This document shows positions 45,526 to 59,500 of a stretch of DNA of 64,000 bases, piece by piece (the stretch's first letter is position 1; each line of letters opens with the position of its first letter). The position numbers were made by a program, and so were the translations under genes. Source of the stretch: Nectonema munidae (lineage: Eukaryota > Nematomorpha > Nectonematoida > Nectonematidae). The DNA is taken from the NCBI GenBank assembly GCA_030549495.1, contig JAUIRK010000649.1:62001-126000 (forward strand), written 5' to 3'. The notes beneath the pieces are model-generated. The model saw only the letters and a program-made list of their open reading frames with translations. It had not been told where the DNA came from and made no database searches.

Positions 45526-46892
45526 TGATGTATATAAAATGGGGCTGTGTCACCTTCACAAATGTACAATAGATGATTCAAAAAAATAATTAAATTATTT
45601 TTCACAACCTGATTGAATGCTTTATTCAGGAAAAAAAAGAAGAACTGGCAAAAATAATAATAAAAAATTTTAAGAAATTAAAACAATTTCTTTACACACA
45701 CAATTCTTTTCACTCTTAAGAAGATGCTCCATTGCTGAAATTAGTTTAATAAAGATATAATCAATTATTAATTATTTCTTTTAAATATCTCGTTAAAAAA
45801 TTTTCCGAATTTTATTTGTTTCTCTAACTACTCTAACTTATAAATAACCTAAAATAATATTGCTAAACTAAAATTGCTATTGTGTACTAATGTTAAATTT
45901 ATTAGAGATAAGATCCTTATTCTAGAATCAAGCTAAACGTAGAGGAATTGAAATGACAGAATTGAACTTCTCCATAAATAAAATCTTGGATGTTTTTTAA
46001 GATAATAATAATAATAATAATCGTATCATATATTCGGTAAAGTGTAATTTTACTATTTTTGGTTATTCCTATAGCAATTACGCTATTTTTTGGTGATGCA
46101 GCCCATATGGTGTTAGAAAAAAATGATGAAAACTTGGGAAGTGTGGAGGGGAGTATAAAGAAGGAAAAAATATAGTAAATATTTTAATTTTTAAAGTTAG
46201 TATGGTAGTAAAAGTGTTTCACCTTTTTTCCTCATATTTTTTATATACTTTTTCACATTGCACAATTTTTCATGATTTTGTCCATTCAACAAACCTCTTT
46301 ACAAGGAAACGATATCTCTACTACCAAAATTATCTATCTCCCTACTACAAGTGTGTGTATCAGGAAGAAATTTTACAAAAAATTCCTCCAAGGCTGCAAA
46401 AAATGTTATTTCTTTAAGTGAAAGATGGCATTCATTATTATAACACGACAAAATTGTGACGTCATGCAGCAGATAATTTCTTTCCGAAAATTGATAAATA
46501 AAATATGAGTCTTATCTAGGCTCTTAGCAAAACTTCAAAAATGATATGCCTTGTTATGGAAGGGAAACAAGCATCCCTTTCAAATAATTTGATGTGAAAG
46601 ATGCCTATACCGAAATCTCATTCGGGAAGCAAATGCATCGGGTTTGTCAATTCGGAATAGATAGAATTCATGATATATTTTACTGCGATATTTTTTCCAA
46701 TTATTTAAATGTATTTTTTTCCAATGATTGAATTGGGAAGGAAAATATTTTTTGGTATGTATAGAAGATTTCAATTGAAAGTGGTTTAGGGACTTTTCAC
46801 TGTATTTATAACATAGGGAAAAATGATTAACCAACAACGGGTGCTTCCATAAAAACTTCTAGACTCTGATTTGATTCACGAAATGTCGCCTA

Positions 46893-46938
46893 TGAGTGTG
46901 TGTGTGTGTGCGTGTGTGTGTGTGTATGTGCGTGTGTG

Positions 46939-46994
<56 letters not shown>

Positions 46995-46998
46995 GAGA
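46893..46998. repeat. (TG)n followed by (GA)n microsatellite
   Basis: TGTGTGTG runs broken by CG and TATG, then GAGAGAGAGAGAGAG. A degenerate GTGTRT-rich region continues to about 47,580. All frames here, such as His-Thr runs, are artefacts of the repeat. Confidence 0.95.
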
Positions 46999-47589
46999 GG
47001 GGCAGTTTCAGTGTGCGTATGACTGATTTTTGTGTGCTCATATTTATCTGTGTGTAGGAGTTTGTGTATCTCTCAGTGAGTGTGTATGTGTCTGTGTGTA
47101 TATATATGTTTCTATAAGTGTGAGTATATCAATGCCAGTAGGTACATGTGTGTGTAGGCTTATTATATATCGGTTGGTATGTATGCGGGTCCGTCGTCAG
47201 GGATGGGCAGAAGGCGCTCTAACCCCACCCCCTAAAAATTTTCAAAATTTCTAAAAGAAATAGAACTAATATATTTTTGTTTTTAGCAGGTCCTAAATTT
47301 TTTTCTGGCTAGGGATCTGGCTCTGTGTGTATATATCAGGGAAGTGTGCAGGTCTATCTGTATGAGTGGGAGTATGTATATGTCTACGTGTGTATGGGAC
47401 AAGTCTGTGTCTGCGTGTGTCTATCTGCCTGTGTGCGATTATGAATATGTTTGCGTGTCTGTGTGTGTGCTGCCTGAATGTCAGGATCTGGCTGTTGGAG
47501 TAGGAGTATCTATCTGAATATCGCTTACTGTTTGTGGGAGGGTATATATATATATGATGATGGTGTGTGTGTATATATCTCGTTAAACT

Positions 47590-48950
47590 TACCTCAAAAA
47601 ACTACGTAAAATGAATGTTGCATTCAATACTAAAAGAAAAAATATTGTAAAGTTGTTAAAGGAATTGTGGATTCAAAAGGAAAGAAGGAAATTATATGCA
47701 TGCATATTGCATAGTGTGAAATATAGACGAAAGTTTCCTATATTGCAGTGGCGTGGCAAGAGATCCTATCCCTTCACATAGAATGCACTACTAAGCTAGT
47801 CGAATATGAAGGATAGCATTGTTCACAAGAAATGGAAGCGGTTGTGAACTGAGAAAGGAAAAAAATAATAAATTAAAAAACAAACAAACAAACAAATAAA
47901 CTTCCTCATCCACGCTAACTTCCTTCACAAAATAAATTCTTTTTAATGAAATCATGCTCAAATTGCATCAAGAATCTGCAAGGAAGAGGTAGGCAATTAA
48001 ATACTCTAAACTTATCTGACATAAATGCAGTCGTTTATCAACCGGACCATTTGATAGGATGTATCCGGGTCTTCTATATGGAAGGGTATAACCAGTGGGT
48101 ATGAGGGCAACCTCAGTTGTGCATACCCACATGCAATTTTTGTGGGAGGGTGCGACTCACGAGAGAGGGCATAAAGAGGGCTAACATTGCTATAATGTAT
48201 TTGTTACACCATTGCGCCTAAATTTTTGTCTTCCCAGGATTTCTTGATAATTTAAGGTTTTTTTTAATTTAAGATGATTATAATTTCAATAACTTCCTTT
48301 TAAATTTATTTTATTACTTTTCATGATTGACTCAGTCCACTTTTTTTCTATGGTTTAGGAATTCTAAAGATTCGGCCAAGTTCCGGTGAGATTTTGGGGG
48401 AATAAGATGGGTTTCCGGTAAAGAATATCTCCTCCTCCAAGACTCTAGAATGTATAAGAAAATTGTTATTATACCACTGAAAAAATTGGATAATAAAAAA
48501 CAAGTGAATTTTATTTTTTTGCAAAATATAATAAGTAATAATATCACTAGTTAAATAGTCAAAAAGTAAATATAATTAACCAGATGGAACTTCCGTCAAT
48601 AAAAGTTTTTGCTTCTCATCCTTCATCTAAAATTCACATCAAAAACTTTTCATCCAAAGATCTTTTTGTTTTTTTGTATAATAGGACATGAAAAAAACCT
48701 TGAAAGCAGTAAAATGTAATATTTATTTGTTCAAAGGGACCACGTACAAAATTGCAAAAATAACTACTCGAAGCGCTGAAACTGGTAAAATATATTTGTT
48801 ATTTGTTTAAAAAAGTACATGAAAACCGTTATAAAAACTTTTTGAGGTAATACAAAACAGGTGCTAAATTTACTACAATAATATCAATTTTACTACTTTA
48901 CCTGGAAATTGTAAATTCCCTTCTATATTAAATCACCATGACTAACAGTA
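47590..48950. other. Spacer, no gene recognised
   Basis: Contains a single CAGTGGCGTGGCAAG motif near 47,746 like a hAT tip, without a partner. A GTGGGTATGAGGGC..GCATACCCAC inverted pair lies at 48,095-48,130. No coding evidence. Confidence 0.45.
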
Positions 48951-48954
48951 CCCT

Positions 48955-49095
48955 CTGTGAAAGACCAATTTCGTCTATCCAAGCCTCATCCGTTCTACTT
49001 TGTGTGTTCAAACCGTGAGGCTTGAATCGCCGTCTATAGTGGCTGTGCGTGAGCTGAGCATCCATCAACTAGCGGTCAACTGTTATCTCTTTTTG
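48955..49095 (-). mobile_element. SINE family B copy
   Basis: CTCTGTGAAAGACCAATTTC, ACCGTGAGGCTTGAATCGCC, GGCTGTGCGTGAGCTGAGCA and ACTAGCGGTCAACTGTTA line up with the 26,925 copy. Confidence 0.65.
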
Positions 49096-49159
49096 TTAAA
49101 AGACGAAATATAACATTATTTTTCTATTGATCGTAATGAATATTTATGCCTTCATACTC

Positions 49160-49400
49160 CAAATCCATTGACTTTTGATCCGAGTAGCGTCGCAGTTGGA
49201 ACCGGTGAGCAAGAAGAGCTCATTGATTTTCAATGCGATGACAGTGCAAAGGAAAAGTTTGAAAATCAAAAATTAGCCAATTTTTGGTTGAATGTAAGTT
49301 CTTCATATCCAACACTTTCAAAAAATGGCATTCCTCAGCTTTGCACATTCCCAACAACTTGGGAACGCAGAAATAGAAAGGTTGGAAATCCCTGGTATAA
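49160..49400 (+). pseudogene. hAT transposase C-terminal fragment
   Basis: GEQEELIDFQCDDSAKEKFE and LANFWLNVSSSYPTLSKNGI then LCTFPTTWE resemble the ZBED5/FAM200-type hAT transposase end (EELIDL..D...K..F....L..FW.....YP.L...A...L.PF.TTY). Only this piece is present and the downstream dimerisation motif has degenerated. Confidence 0.6.
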
Positions 49401-49439
49401 CATAACATATTTATTTAAGCAGAATTGATGTTAATGCCT

Positions 49440-49790
49440 GTAGGATTTGCATCTTGAAATTAAGCAAAATAATACGATCTCCTAGACTACCAAACTGTAT
49501 CCAGTTTGTTTTTAAAGTCATTCAACGTAGTAGAATTCACAACTTCACTGGGCAAAGAATTCCAATCTTCAAAAGCTCTTTGTGTTAGAAATGTTTGGCG
49601 ATACTTGTTCTGGAATCTTTCAGCTTTAAATTTGAAGCAATGCGATCTAGAAATTCTTGTTGAAAAACTAGGCAGGACAACATGAATAATTATTTTCATC
49701 ACACATAACTTACGGAACTGTGTATTTCTTATTTGTTCTGTTTTTCCAAATTTTATCACAATGTTGGCGTCTCTAAGCTTTCAAAAGTCA
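49440..49790 (-). mobile_element. LINE 3'-end fragment (CR1/RTE-type ORF2 C-terminus)
   Basis: Minus strand 49,487-49,759 ends RFQNKYRQTFLTQRAFEDWN, SLPSEVVNSTTLNDFKNKLD and TVW-stop, the usual C-terminal R...F..R....WN.LP..VV......FK..LD..W pattern. It is one exact end of an element truncated at its 5' side. Confidence 0.7.
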
Positions 49791-50217
49791 TCTTTGTGTG
49801 TTTTCTAAAACATCCTATTTTTTAAAATATCTTTCTATGTGCTTATTGCGACACAAACTTCCATCTTTTTTGTCATATTTTTGAAAATAAAAATTATTAT
49901 TATTATTATTAAAAAAAATTTTTATAAAAAAAAATATTTTCATAATTCTTGGAAATGCTATATATCTTCTATAATTTTTTTCTAAAATATTTAACCTATT
50001 TCGTCCCAGAAAAATTAGAGAAAATTTCAAAGTTCTGCTACTCAACGGATTAAAATCAATATGTTGTCTGCCTCAGTTAACACCTGTACCTCACTGCACT
50101 ATTGTACACGTATTTTCACTGAATGTATATTATACGTGTTTAGAAAAAAAAGAAAAAAAAAGTTACAAATTTTTATCTTGATGAAGTTGATTTCGTAAAG
50201 AAGTTTCGAACTTTGGC

Positions 50218-50583
50218 ATGAAAGAAGACACGCCAGAAAATGGGAAGGATGTGAAAGATGAAAAGCAAAGAGACCCAGATGAAGGCTTGGCCAAATCTTC
50301 TCAAAATGGAACAAAGATCAAAATCAAAAATCTTACTCCCTCCCAGTCTCGCAAAGATGCAGATACCTCCCTCATATCAGATATGAACGGAAAAAGTCAG
50401 ATACCATCTCGTCAAGAAGCTCCCTTCTTAGAGGATGTGAACAATGCCAACCTCTCCAAGATGAGTGAAGACCTGCACAACATGTTCTACTATATGGACT
50501 CCAAGATTGATGAAATGCTTGAGATTAAAAACTTCAAGCAAATGCTCCAAAACTTTGACAAACAACTCCTAAGCTCGATTGAA
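50218..50583 (+). CDS. Charged protein exon 1
   Basis: 122 codons from MKEDTPENGKDVKDEK to KQLLSSIE. The donor GAA|GTAAGT is a near-consensus site, phase 0. Bases here are clearly less AT-rich than the surrounding DNA, which supports coding. Confidence 0.75.
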
Positions 50584-53500
50584 GTAAGTCGCTTGAATAA
50601 TGCTAACATTTCCTTTTATCCACACCGTTTATTCATTTGCAACAGATGCGAGTTCTGAAAAATTCAGATCGGTTCGAATCCCCGTATAGCATTCCACTTT
50701 TAATACGCTGTTTTTCGAATTACGTTTGTTTTAGATGCTCATTTTATTGTTTAATCATTCAATTAGTAATTTACTGACAAATGCTAAATTATAAGTTGAA
50801 TTTATTTTAGAATGGCACCTTTCTTAAATAGTTTATGTAACATATGTTGATGAATAGATTGTAGAGAAGGATTCAAATAGTTAGAAATAAAATTTACATC
50901 ACATATTTTTGGAGAATGATAAAATAAATGGGGTCAGACTTTTTGCTGCAAAAAACATGAAGATAACAAAGAAGAAGAAGTTTATTTGAAACAAAACATG
51001 AGTGACACAATGATTACATAATGTATTAAAGATTATAATTTAAATGAGTGGAATCAAACTCCATCAAAGCTGTTTGAATTAAAAAAAAAAGTAGAAGAAT
51101 AACTCGAAATATAGAAAAATCAAAATGTGACACATTGAAATTACCATTAAAAAAAGACACACAACAATAATAAAAAAAAAAAGAAAAAAAACTTCAAAAA
51201 GAAGATAACAAAAGATATATAAATTTTTAGTAAAAAACATGCAAAAATTCAAAAGTCTCTAAATACTATAAATATGTAAAATCTTTATTGAAAAATTATA
51301 ATAAAACAACTATTGTGTGATAAAATTTACCAGAATAAACCTAAAGATATCAGAATATATTAATTTTTTTTTAAAGATCAAAAAACATTTGAAAAAACCC
51401 TTAGACAAAACAAATTTGTAAAATCTGTATCGAAGGATTTAAAAAAACTACTGAAAAATAATAACTTACCAAAATTTTTTTTAATATCTTTTCGTATCTT
51501 CCTCTTTCTTTCTTTTTTGTAAGTTTTATCTTTCAATGGTTTTTTTATTATAATTTTCCAATTCAGATGTTACAGATTGAATAGCAGGGGCGTCCAGAAA
51601 TTATCCAGGAATTTTTTTTGGGGTACAAGTTGAAAAAAAAATTTAAAGCTTTTTTATTGACGCTATTCACAATTTTTTGTCATATAGTAAGTGAAGTTGG
51701 TACTTTTATAAAAAAACAATTAAAATTTTATCAGAATAGTATTTTATTCATATGGTATTAAAATAAAATCTATACTTTATCAAAATAAAATCAACTTAAT
51801 TTTTATTAAATCTAGTAAAAAAATTGTTTTCAACGTTCAATGGGAATCCCACTGGATACGCCCCTGAATACTGTAAGATTTTTAAAAGATTTTTTATCTC
51901 TTTTTTATTAAAAATTTCTATAACTTTAAAAAAGTAAAAAAAAAAAGGTAAAAATTCTGACCCTGATAGATGTATAAACAGGATAAATGTTAGTTTGAAA
52001 TGCATACACTTTCTCCAAGTCTTAACGACAGAGTAAAACAACGACTATAAACACTAGGCCTAAATATACCATTTTTAAATTTTCTTTTTTAGTTCAAAAT
52101 TACCTTTTTCAATTCTAAATGGTCTTTTTTCAATTCAATTTTGTCTTTTTAAGTCCTAAATTGTCTTTTTTCAATTTTATTTTGTATTTTAGAGAGCGTT
52201 TAGAATTTAAAAAAGACAAATTAGTATTGAAAAAAGACAATTTAGAACTAAAAAAATAATAATTTAGAAGTAAAATAGTAATTAGTGACTGATATGATAT
52301 GATATTTATTTACAAATGAAAGTTTACGCATGAGAAAAGTATGACAAAAACAACTGAACCAAATTATCGAAACAGTATGAAAATAATGTAGGTTATTTTG
52401 TGAAGATCCAAAAGCCAGGAGGCCGCAGTTAGGATTCAACACAGACTTTCAAGGATAGGGTAGAAAAATGAAGCATCGAGGACACGAGTTCAAAGCATTG
52501 CTCACGGAAACAAAGTGGAATATTGTTGTAGAGTCAAATAATAAAATTAGGAAGTAGAGCAGACATAGCAGTTTCTGTCACAATAGGTATAATGGCTATA
52601 GGAAGAAATAAAAAAATTTTTCCAAATTTTTTTGAAGGTTTTCACAGATAAACTGGGGTCTTGAAAGAGAAAAGGAAATTGTTTGTGAGGTAAATTTGTT
52701 TTGTATCTGACTGACACAGTAGAAGTTGAGAGTCGGAAAAACACAGGCAAAGGATCGTGTGCTTTTCGGGTTTCGTGCTTTATATTATCATTATATTGTA
52801 GAAATTTGCTGAAGAGTCCATGTGGTCTGTTATTGATGTTTTTATGCAAAAAGCAAGCAACTTTAAGATTGAAGAGATCATTCAGTTTGAGTAGATAGTG
52901 AATTTTGAAGACAGGTTCTGTGTGTGAGTTGTATTTGAGATTGAAAACATTTCTGAGAGCACGCTTTTGTAAAATCTCAATACGATTTTTACCGCTTGGG
53001 TACCAGTTTATGAGGCTATACTGAATGTGTGGCAAGAACAGAGTTTTGTAAAGAAGGAGCTTGATATTCGTAGGAAAGATATGTTTTGTGCGATGAAAAA
53101 CTCCAATAACTGGGCTCAATTTATTTGAAACCATATTAACATGATGGGAAAAGCTTAGCTTATTGTCAAGCACAAGCCCAAGTAGATTAAACTTATTGAC
53201 TATGTTGAAACGTGCTTTGGATAGAAAGTCTTCATTTACACTGTCTTTCATGGATACAACCATTGCTTTAGATTTTACATAGTTAATTTTCAAATCATTA
53301 TTCGTGCACCAAGCATAAAATAGGTTTAGATTATATAAAAACATGTTAATATTGATACAATTATCTTTTTTAATACAGGAAAGTGGGAAATAGCCACAGA
53401 AGTCATCAGCATAGAGAACAAAGGAAAATATACTTGATACATCAAAAATATCATTTACATAGAGACTAAACAATAGGGGAGATAAAACAGAGCCCTGTGG

Positions 53501-56500
53501 TACACCTGATCTGATAGGAGTGAAAGACGAAAGAGAATTATTCACCGATACACACTGTTTGCGAGCAGAAAGATATGAACAGAGGAGTGAAAGAGAGTTT
53601 TTACTGATCCTAGACTTAGAAAGTTTTTGGATCAACAGTGAGTGGTTGACTGAAACAAAGGCCTTACTCATATCAAAAAAAGAAGGACCATGTCTTCTTT
53701 TTTTTCTAAAGAGGAAACGAGTTCTTCAATGAGGAAAGAATGCAAAATTTCTGTTGAATAGTCCTTCCTGAAACCGAATTGATGCTTATGAACAAGTTTA
53801 TTTTGCAATATATGACCTTCAAGCTGAGTGAGAATAACTCTTTCAAAAACTTTGGAAAGTGCAGGCACCAACGAAATAGGTCGGTAGTTATCTACATCTC
53901 TCCGATCTTCTTTTTTTCCAGAGAGGGATTACTTTATGTGTTTTGAGAATAGAAGGGAATATGCAATGTCTAAAAGCCGAGTTGATAGCCATAGCTAAAA
54001 ACTCAGAGACAGCCGTACCAATTAGCTTAATATGATAAGTCGATATGCCATATATATCACAAGAATGACTGCTTTTTATTTTGTTTATTTCATTCAAAAC
54101 ACCTACGCTATCAACATTAATGAAAGAAAAAGAGCCATCATCATAGGCATAAGAAGATTCATGTGTAAAATTGTTTGGAACATTCGAGCAAGCACGAGAG
54201 AAATAAGCATTAAGCTTTTCAGCAACTAAATAGTCGTTATCTATGAGCGTATCTCCTTCTCTCAAAGAAATACTTCTAGTTTGAGGGTTTTTCAGTGTTT
54301 TATTGACTATTGACCAAGTCTCCTGAATTGAACTATGTTTAGTAAAAAGATTACCATAGTATGATTCTTTTAGGAGACGAACTTTGTACTTAATTAAATT
54401 TCTCAAAGAAATATATTTGCTAGTACATCGTAATTGTAAACTTCTCTCACTGCATTTGTATATCTTCATTTTTTTAAACATAGTATCTCTTGCTTTGATG
54501 AGATTGATAACTTCAAAGGAAATCCAAGGTTTCATTCTAATTTTGTATCTGTTAATTATCTTATGATCTATTCTAGTTGACGCTTCAACAGACGACTTAA
54601 TAACGTGTGTTAAAGATGAAAAAGGTTTATCAGGGTTATCAAATGACTCAGAGGTTTTCAAAGAATTTATGGCTTCAGAAGCAACTCTGATGAAAAGCTT
54701 TTCATCAAAAAAAGTCTTCTTCAACACCGATTTACTTAAATTTTTTCCCAAATTAATCGATACTAAAAGGGGAATGTGATCTGAAAAAAAAGAATGGCAA
54801 TTCAAAGCGAAAAACTCATTGTAGCTTTGATTGATGAAAATGTTGTCAATAAGTGTATTCGAATGAGGCCTAGTAGGTAATGTAATAACAGGCTTCAAAA
54901 AACTGGATAGAATGAGATTATAAAAAAAATTTACAGTAGTGCTATATTCTAATTCGAAAAGGTTTATATTGAAATCACCGCAGAGAATATTGATATAGTC
55001 GTTGTTTATCTTGGAAAGAAGGTTAGAAAAAAATTCAAAAAAGCATTCAATGTCGCTTTGTTTAGTAGAAGGAAGCCTATAAAAATTGTGAACCAGGACT
55101 CCTTCATTTTTGTTTATTTTCAGAAGTATACAACAATACTCAAATACATTTGGCACAACTTTAGTGTCATAAAGAGAGAATGCACAACTTTGCTCTACAT
55201 AAAAAGCTAATCCCCCATGTAAAGATATATCACTAGGCATGTTAAAGAACTTATAATTTTCTAAAGGATAGTTAGTCTGTCTATCTTTACACCAAGTTTC
55301 CTGTAAGGCAATAGCCACTACATGTGACCCTATGCACTTATTCATTGCATCAATAAAACAGTCCAATTCATAAAACTTACTTTTTAACGATTGTACATTT
55401 AAACTTAATAGGTTAAAGTTGAAAAAGGAGAGCGGTTTAGAATTAAAATCAAAGACATACGAACTTTTGATAACCGAGTTTGAAGAATCGATATCAAAAT
55501 TAGCGTGAATTTCTGAAAAATCGGAAGACTTACTCATGATCCAGGGTTAGATTTTTAACGCGATTCAGTTCTTTCATAACGTGTGGGCAGTTATAATCCA
55601 TAGCAGAATGTTCACAGGTAAGGTTAGAATATGTCTTACAATTGTAGCAAATATATTTGGATTTATTGTCCTTAATAGGGCAGTCATGAAACGAATGAGT
55701 ACCGGAACAAAATCTACAAGTTGACGACCTTTTACAAACCGTAGAAGTGTGCCCGAAAAATAAACAGTTACCGCATTGAACGTGGGAAAAAAAATTGTCT
55801 TACTTTCAATCTTTGCATAGAGTAAAAAACGAAGAAATCACAGGATTTAATATATTGGAAAATTTCGGTAGATACTTTGAAAACACAAAGTTGCTTGTGC
55901 TTATTGATAGGTTTTGAAAATGACAAATCAAAAAATTGGCCTTTTTCGACGAGAGTTTCCACATCTTCATTTTTACGAAGAAATTCTTCTTTTACGTGTT
56001 CTTTTGAATGATCAATTGGAACCAGAAGAGATATTTTCGGTAAAAGATACTTTTGCTTGGTGATAGGTAGTGATGAGTCTTTGAATAGTTTTTCAGCTTT
56101 AGACAGACTTTTTGAATTTGGAAAGTTAATTTTGATTGTTTTCTTGGTCTGTTTAGTTGAAACAACTTTGACTGATGATAAGGTATCTCTCACTTTTTCC
56201 GTTAACGAAGTTGGATCAGATTCATCTATTTTGATATACAGAACATTTTTTGGTATATTGGTCTTATTCTGTAAAACTTCGGAATATGACTTTTTAGCAT
56301 AATCACTAGATTTTTCAAAACAAGTTGAAGTAGAAGTTGAAGCGTTGGAAAGTTTGAAAATCAAGGAATTCTGATGGTCTAATTTTTCGCTTATATCTTT
56401 CATTGTACTTTGGATAGCTGAGAGTGGTGACGATTCTGGATTTCTACACTCTAAACAATGCCATCTGATTCCAAAATCACGTAATTTGTCAAGAGTTTGA

Positions 56501-59500
56501 AATAGAGAAGTATCAAAAGATTGACAATTAAAACATACCCATTTTAGACAATGGTCAAATTTTAACATTTCATTGCTTTCTACACTACAATTTTCACAAG
56601 ACCATTTAGACTGGCTCACGGTGGTTTTTTTCTTGGTCATTTAAGAAGAAAAAAAAAGACAAAAGGACACAAGTATTACTTAAAGTAAACAAAAGTTCCT
56701 ACAAATTTAGTATGCAAAAATTTAATTTTAAAAACAAGAAATCAGCAACTAAGTAGAAGAAAATAGAAAAATACTCGAAATTTAGCGAAAGGAAGCAACA
56801 CAGAGCTTAAGCTTCAGATTTCATCTAGAAATATCCGCCATTTTAAAATAGGACAAAAAAAATGACTAGTAGTGACTAGTAGTAGTAGTATTAGTAGTAG
56901 TATAGTATTAGTAGTAGTGACTCTGCAAACCTGAGATTAATGTAGATTACACAACTACGTAATCTCTATAAGCAAGCCACAAATATTGAACGAAGAAATA
57001 ATCCGCAATTCTAAATTTAACCAGTCGGGCCCTGGATTAAGTTTTATCAAAAAATGATATGAAACCTTGCGCGAAAACCCATCCTGTCCAGCGCATTAGG
57101 GTATAATCATTACTTAGATTTTTTATAGCTTTTCCTAATTCACATAATCTCTTTTTGCGCTCTCCTAGCAAAGTTGAATAGGGCGAGCTTCAAAATGAAA
57201 TTTTTCATTACACAACCTCCATTGCATATTTTTTCATAGCAAGCAAGGCGTTCAGGAGCGTGATAAATCAAGATTACTTTTCGAGTAGGACTTTACAAAA
57301 TTTTAATAAGCTTTTTGTGTCCATAAGTTGGAATGTCTATAAAAGCCGTAACTTTTTTTTAACAAAATGCTACTAAAGCAAAAATAAATTTTTTTTTTAC
57401 ATAGAGAAAAAATCATTCTTTTACAATCAATGCCTTTTTGCTTTTGATATTTGGGGGCATTTTTGATTTCAGCCTCTATCATAGTGGTTTTTAGTATCAA
57501 TGAATCTTCCTATTGCTCATCTGTTAATTGAGTTGGATGAGAATTATTTAAAGCGTTTGTGCGGACTTAAGGTCACAAGTTTCACACATATGGCCTATTG
57601 TCCTAAAGTAAGGGATTGGCTAGCTAGGAAAATCTTCATTTGCAAAGAAATGAAGAAATAATTTGGAAGAAATGGTCTTGGGCATCTCTGTCTTTAAGTT
57701 CCAATTGTTTTTTGGAGCATACGCTCTTCGATTACTATCTAAATAAGAATATGGAGAAATGGTGAGTATATGATTTTTGTTCTGTTAAATGTAAATAAAT
57801 GAAGTCAAGAAAACATAAGGTATGTAAAGGATAATGATAAGGGTGTAAGGGTAAGTTTATAGCGTGTATAAAAAAGACAATTATATTAAATACATTAAAA
57901 TTTATTGTTATCTCACATATGGCAACATTTAAACTCTCAATTTCATATACTCTTAAAATTTTCCAACTTTAAAAAAAAGAAAGAATGTTAATGATTTTTT
58001 ATAAAATAGAATTCTATTTTCTCACAGATCTATTTCAAAAGCTTTTATTATTTGCTTTTAATTGTATTTTTTTAATTTATTTAACTCAGTAAAAGGCTTG
58101 GTTTTTGAAATAAAAAAAACCAAAAAAAATTTTTTTTTAAATAATACAAAATTAAAAACACATAACAAAATTATTTATTTTTAGCAACTAACAAAATTAA
58201 AATGATATTTAAATTATTTCTTTTAAAGTAACACAAATGAACAATATCCCCAGGCGTTACGTGATATATTTTATTGAAATTTAAGGTTTCTCACATACAC
58301 TTTCAAAATATTTAGAATAAAAAATTGAAAGATTCAGAAGTAACGAAGATAAGAGCTTTTGATGAAAAGATGTTCAATGGCATTCAACAAAGACTTTATC
58401 AGAAGCAACTGGAAAGTGAATTTAGCATTCCCGGATCATCCTCCATCTACATATCACCCAGTCACCGAAGACCGTGTTTGGATGTGAGGGAAGTCGAGTC
58501 CGATGACAAATCAATCATGGAAAACTCTAGAATACTAGATGAATTGGAATACTCCTCTGGAATCCTTCAAACCGGTAGTTCAATTTGCTTATACAGAAGT
58601 AAATATAAACATTTTCACTAATTACAACACTGTGATATTTACTAGAAAAGAGTCGAATGGCGGCAGAAGAAAGTGTCTTGGTCTCTGGAAATAAATCAAC
58701 CATCTACTTGAACAAAAGGGATGACGAAAGTTTGGGGAGTTATCGCGCAAGTAGTGGTGTGTATAAAAGAGTTCCAAAAATGCCGAGAAAGTTCTCCATG
58801 AATAAATACGACAAAAATAGCATTTATAAGAAGTATGCCAAAACGCCAAAGAGCAGACAAGCTTATCTGTATCACAAGCAATTGGATAAGAGACCTGTTC
58901 GCTACCCATACATAGATTATGCCAAGATTCAAGTGCTATCCCCTGGTCAAAATGATGGCAAGAGGATCATTAGATCCGAAATATACACAGCTGACAAGGT
59001 TAGAATGAAGGACGCTGACCAACATATTCATCGTCATGGACGCTACAAATACGAAGACATCGAAGAAGATAGCTTAGAAGAAGAGAGTGCATTTGAAGAA
59101 GAGGAAGAAGAAAAAGAGCAGAAGAGGAAGAAGAAAGAGAGAAGACAATATAAAACGCCTTCTATGCATAAAAGCCGGGAACGTCCCAAGAGCAAGAAGG
59201 GGTTGGAGCAAGAGCATTCCAGTTTCGGAAAAATGTTCAAAGATTTCTTGGTCGGAAGAAATTCAAAAGAGAAGAAAGCTGCCAAGAGTAAAAGTGAGAA
59301 GAAGTCAAGTAAAAAAGTAAACATGGATCAAACAAGGAGAGAGGAAAAACAGAAGGAAAACTACGTCGACGAGTTGAGGGAGCGCAAGAGAGAGAAGAGT
59401 TCGCGTACTTACGACCAACGAAAAATGCATTTAAAGAGAGAAGAAGAAGAAGAAGAAGAAATGTTGAAGAAGGCAAACCACGAAAGAAGGATTGAAGTTA

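Larger units (their letters stand above)
52291..56869 (-). mobile_element. Nearly full-length CR1-group LINE
   Basis: An antisense insertion in intron 1 of the charged-protein gene. Read on the minus strand it has a short leader, ORF1 with a PHD-like finger and zinc knuckles, then ORF2 with endonuclease and reverse transcriptase. The 3' end is a TATCATATCATATCA-type tail rather than poly(A), as in CR1/L2 elements. TAGTGACT occurs at both edges (52,283-52,290 and 56,870-56,877), a likely 8-bp target duplication, though the right side sits in an AGT-rich microsatellite. Only about three frame breaks interrupt the coding capacity, so it is young or was active recently. Confidence 0.85.

Noticed and set aside
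46859-47254. Frames rich in His-Thr and Val-Cys
   Set aside because: Translations of the TG/GA repeats.
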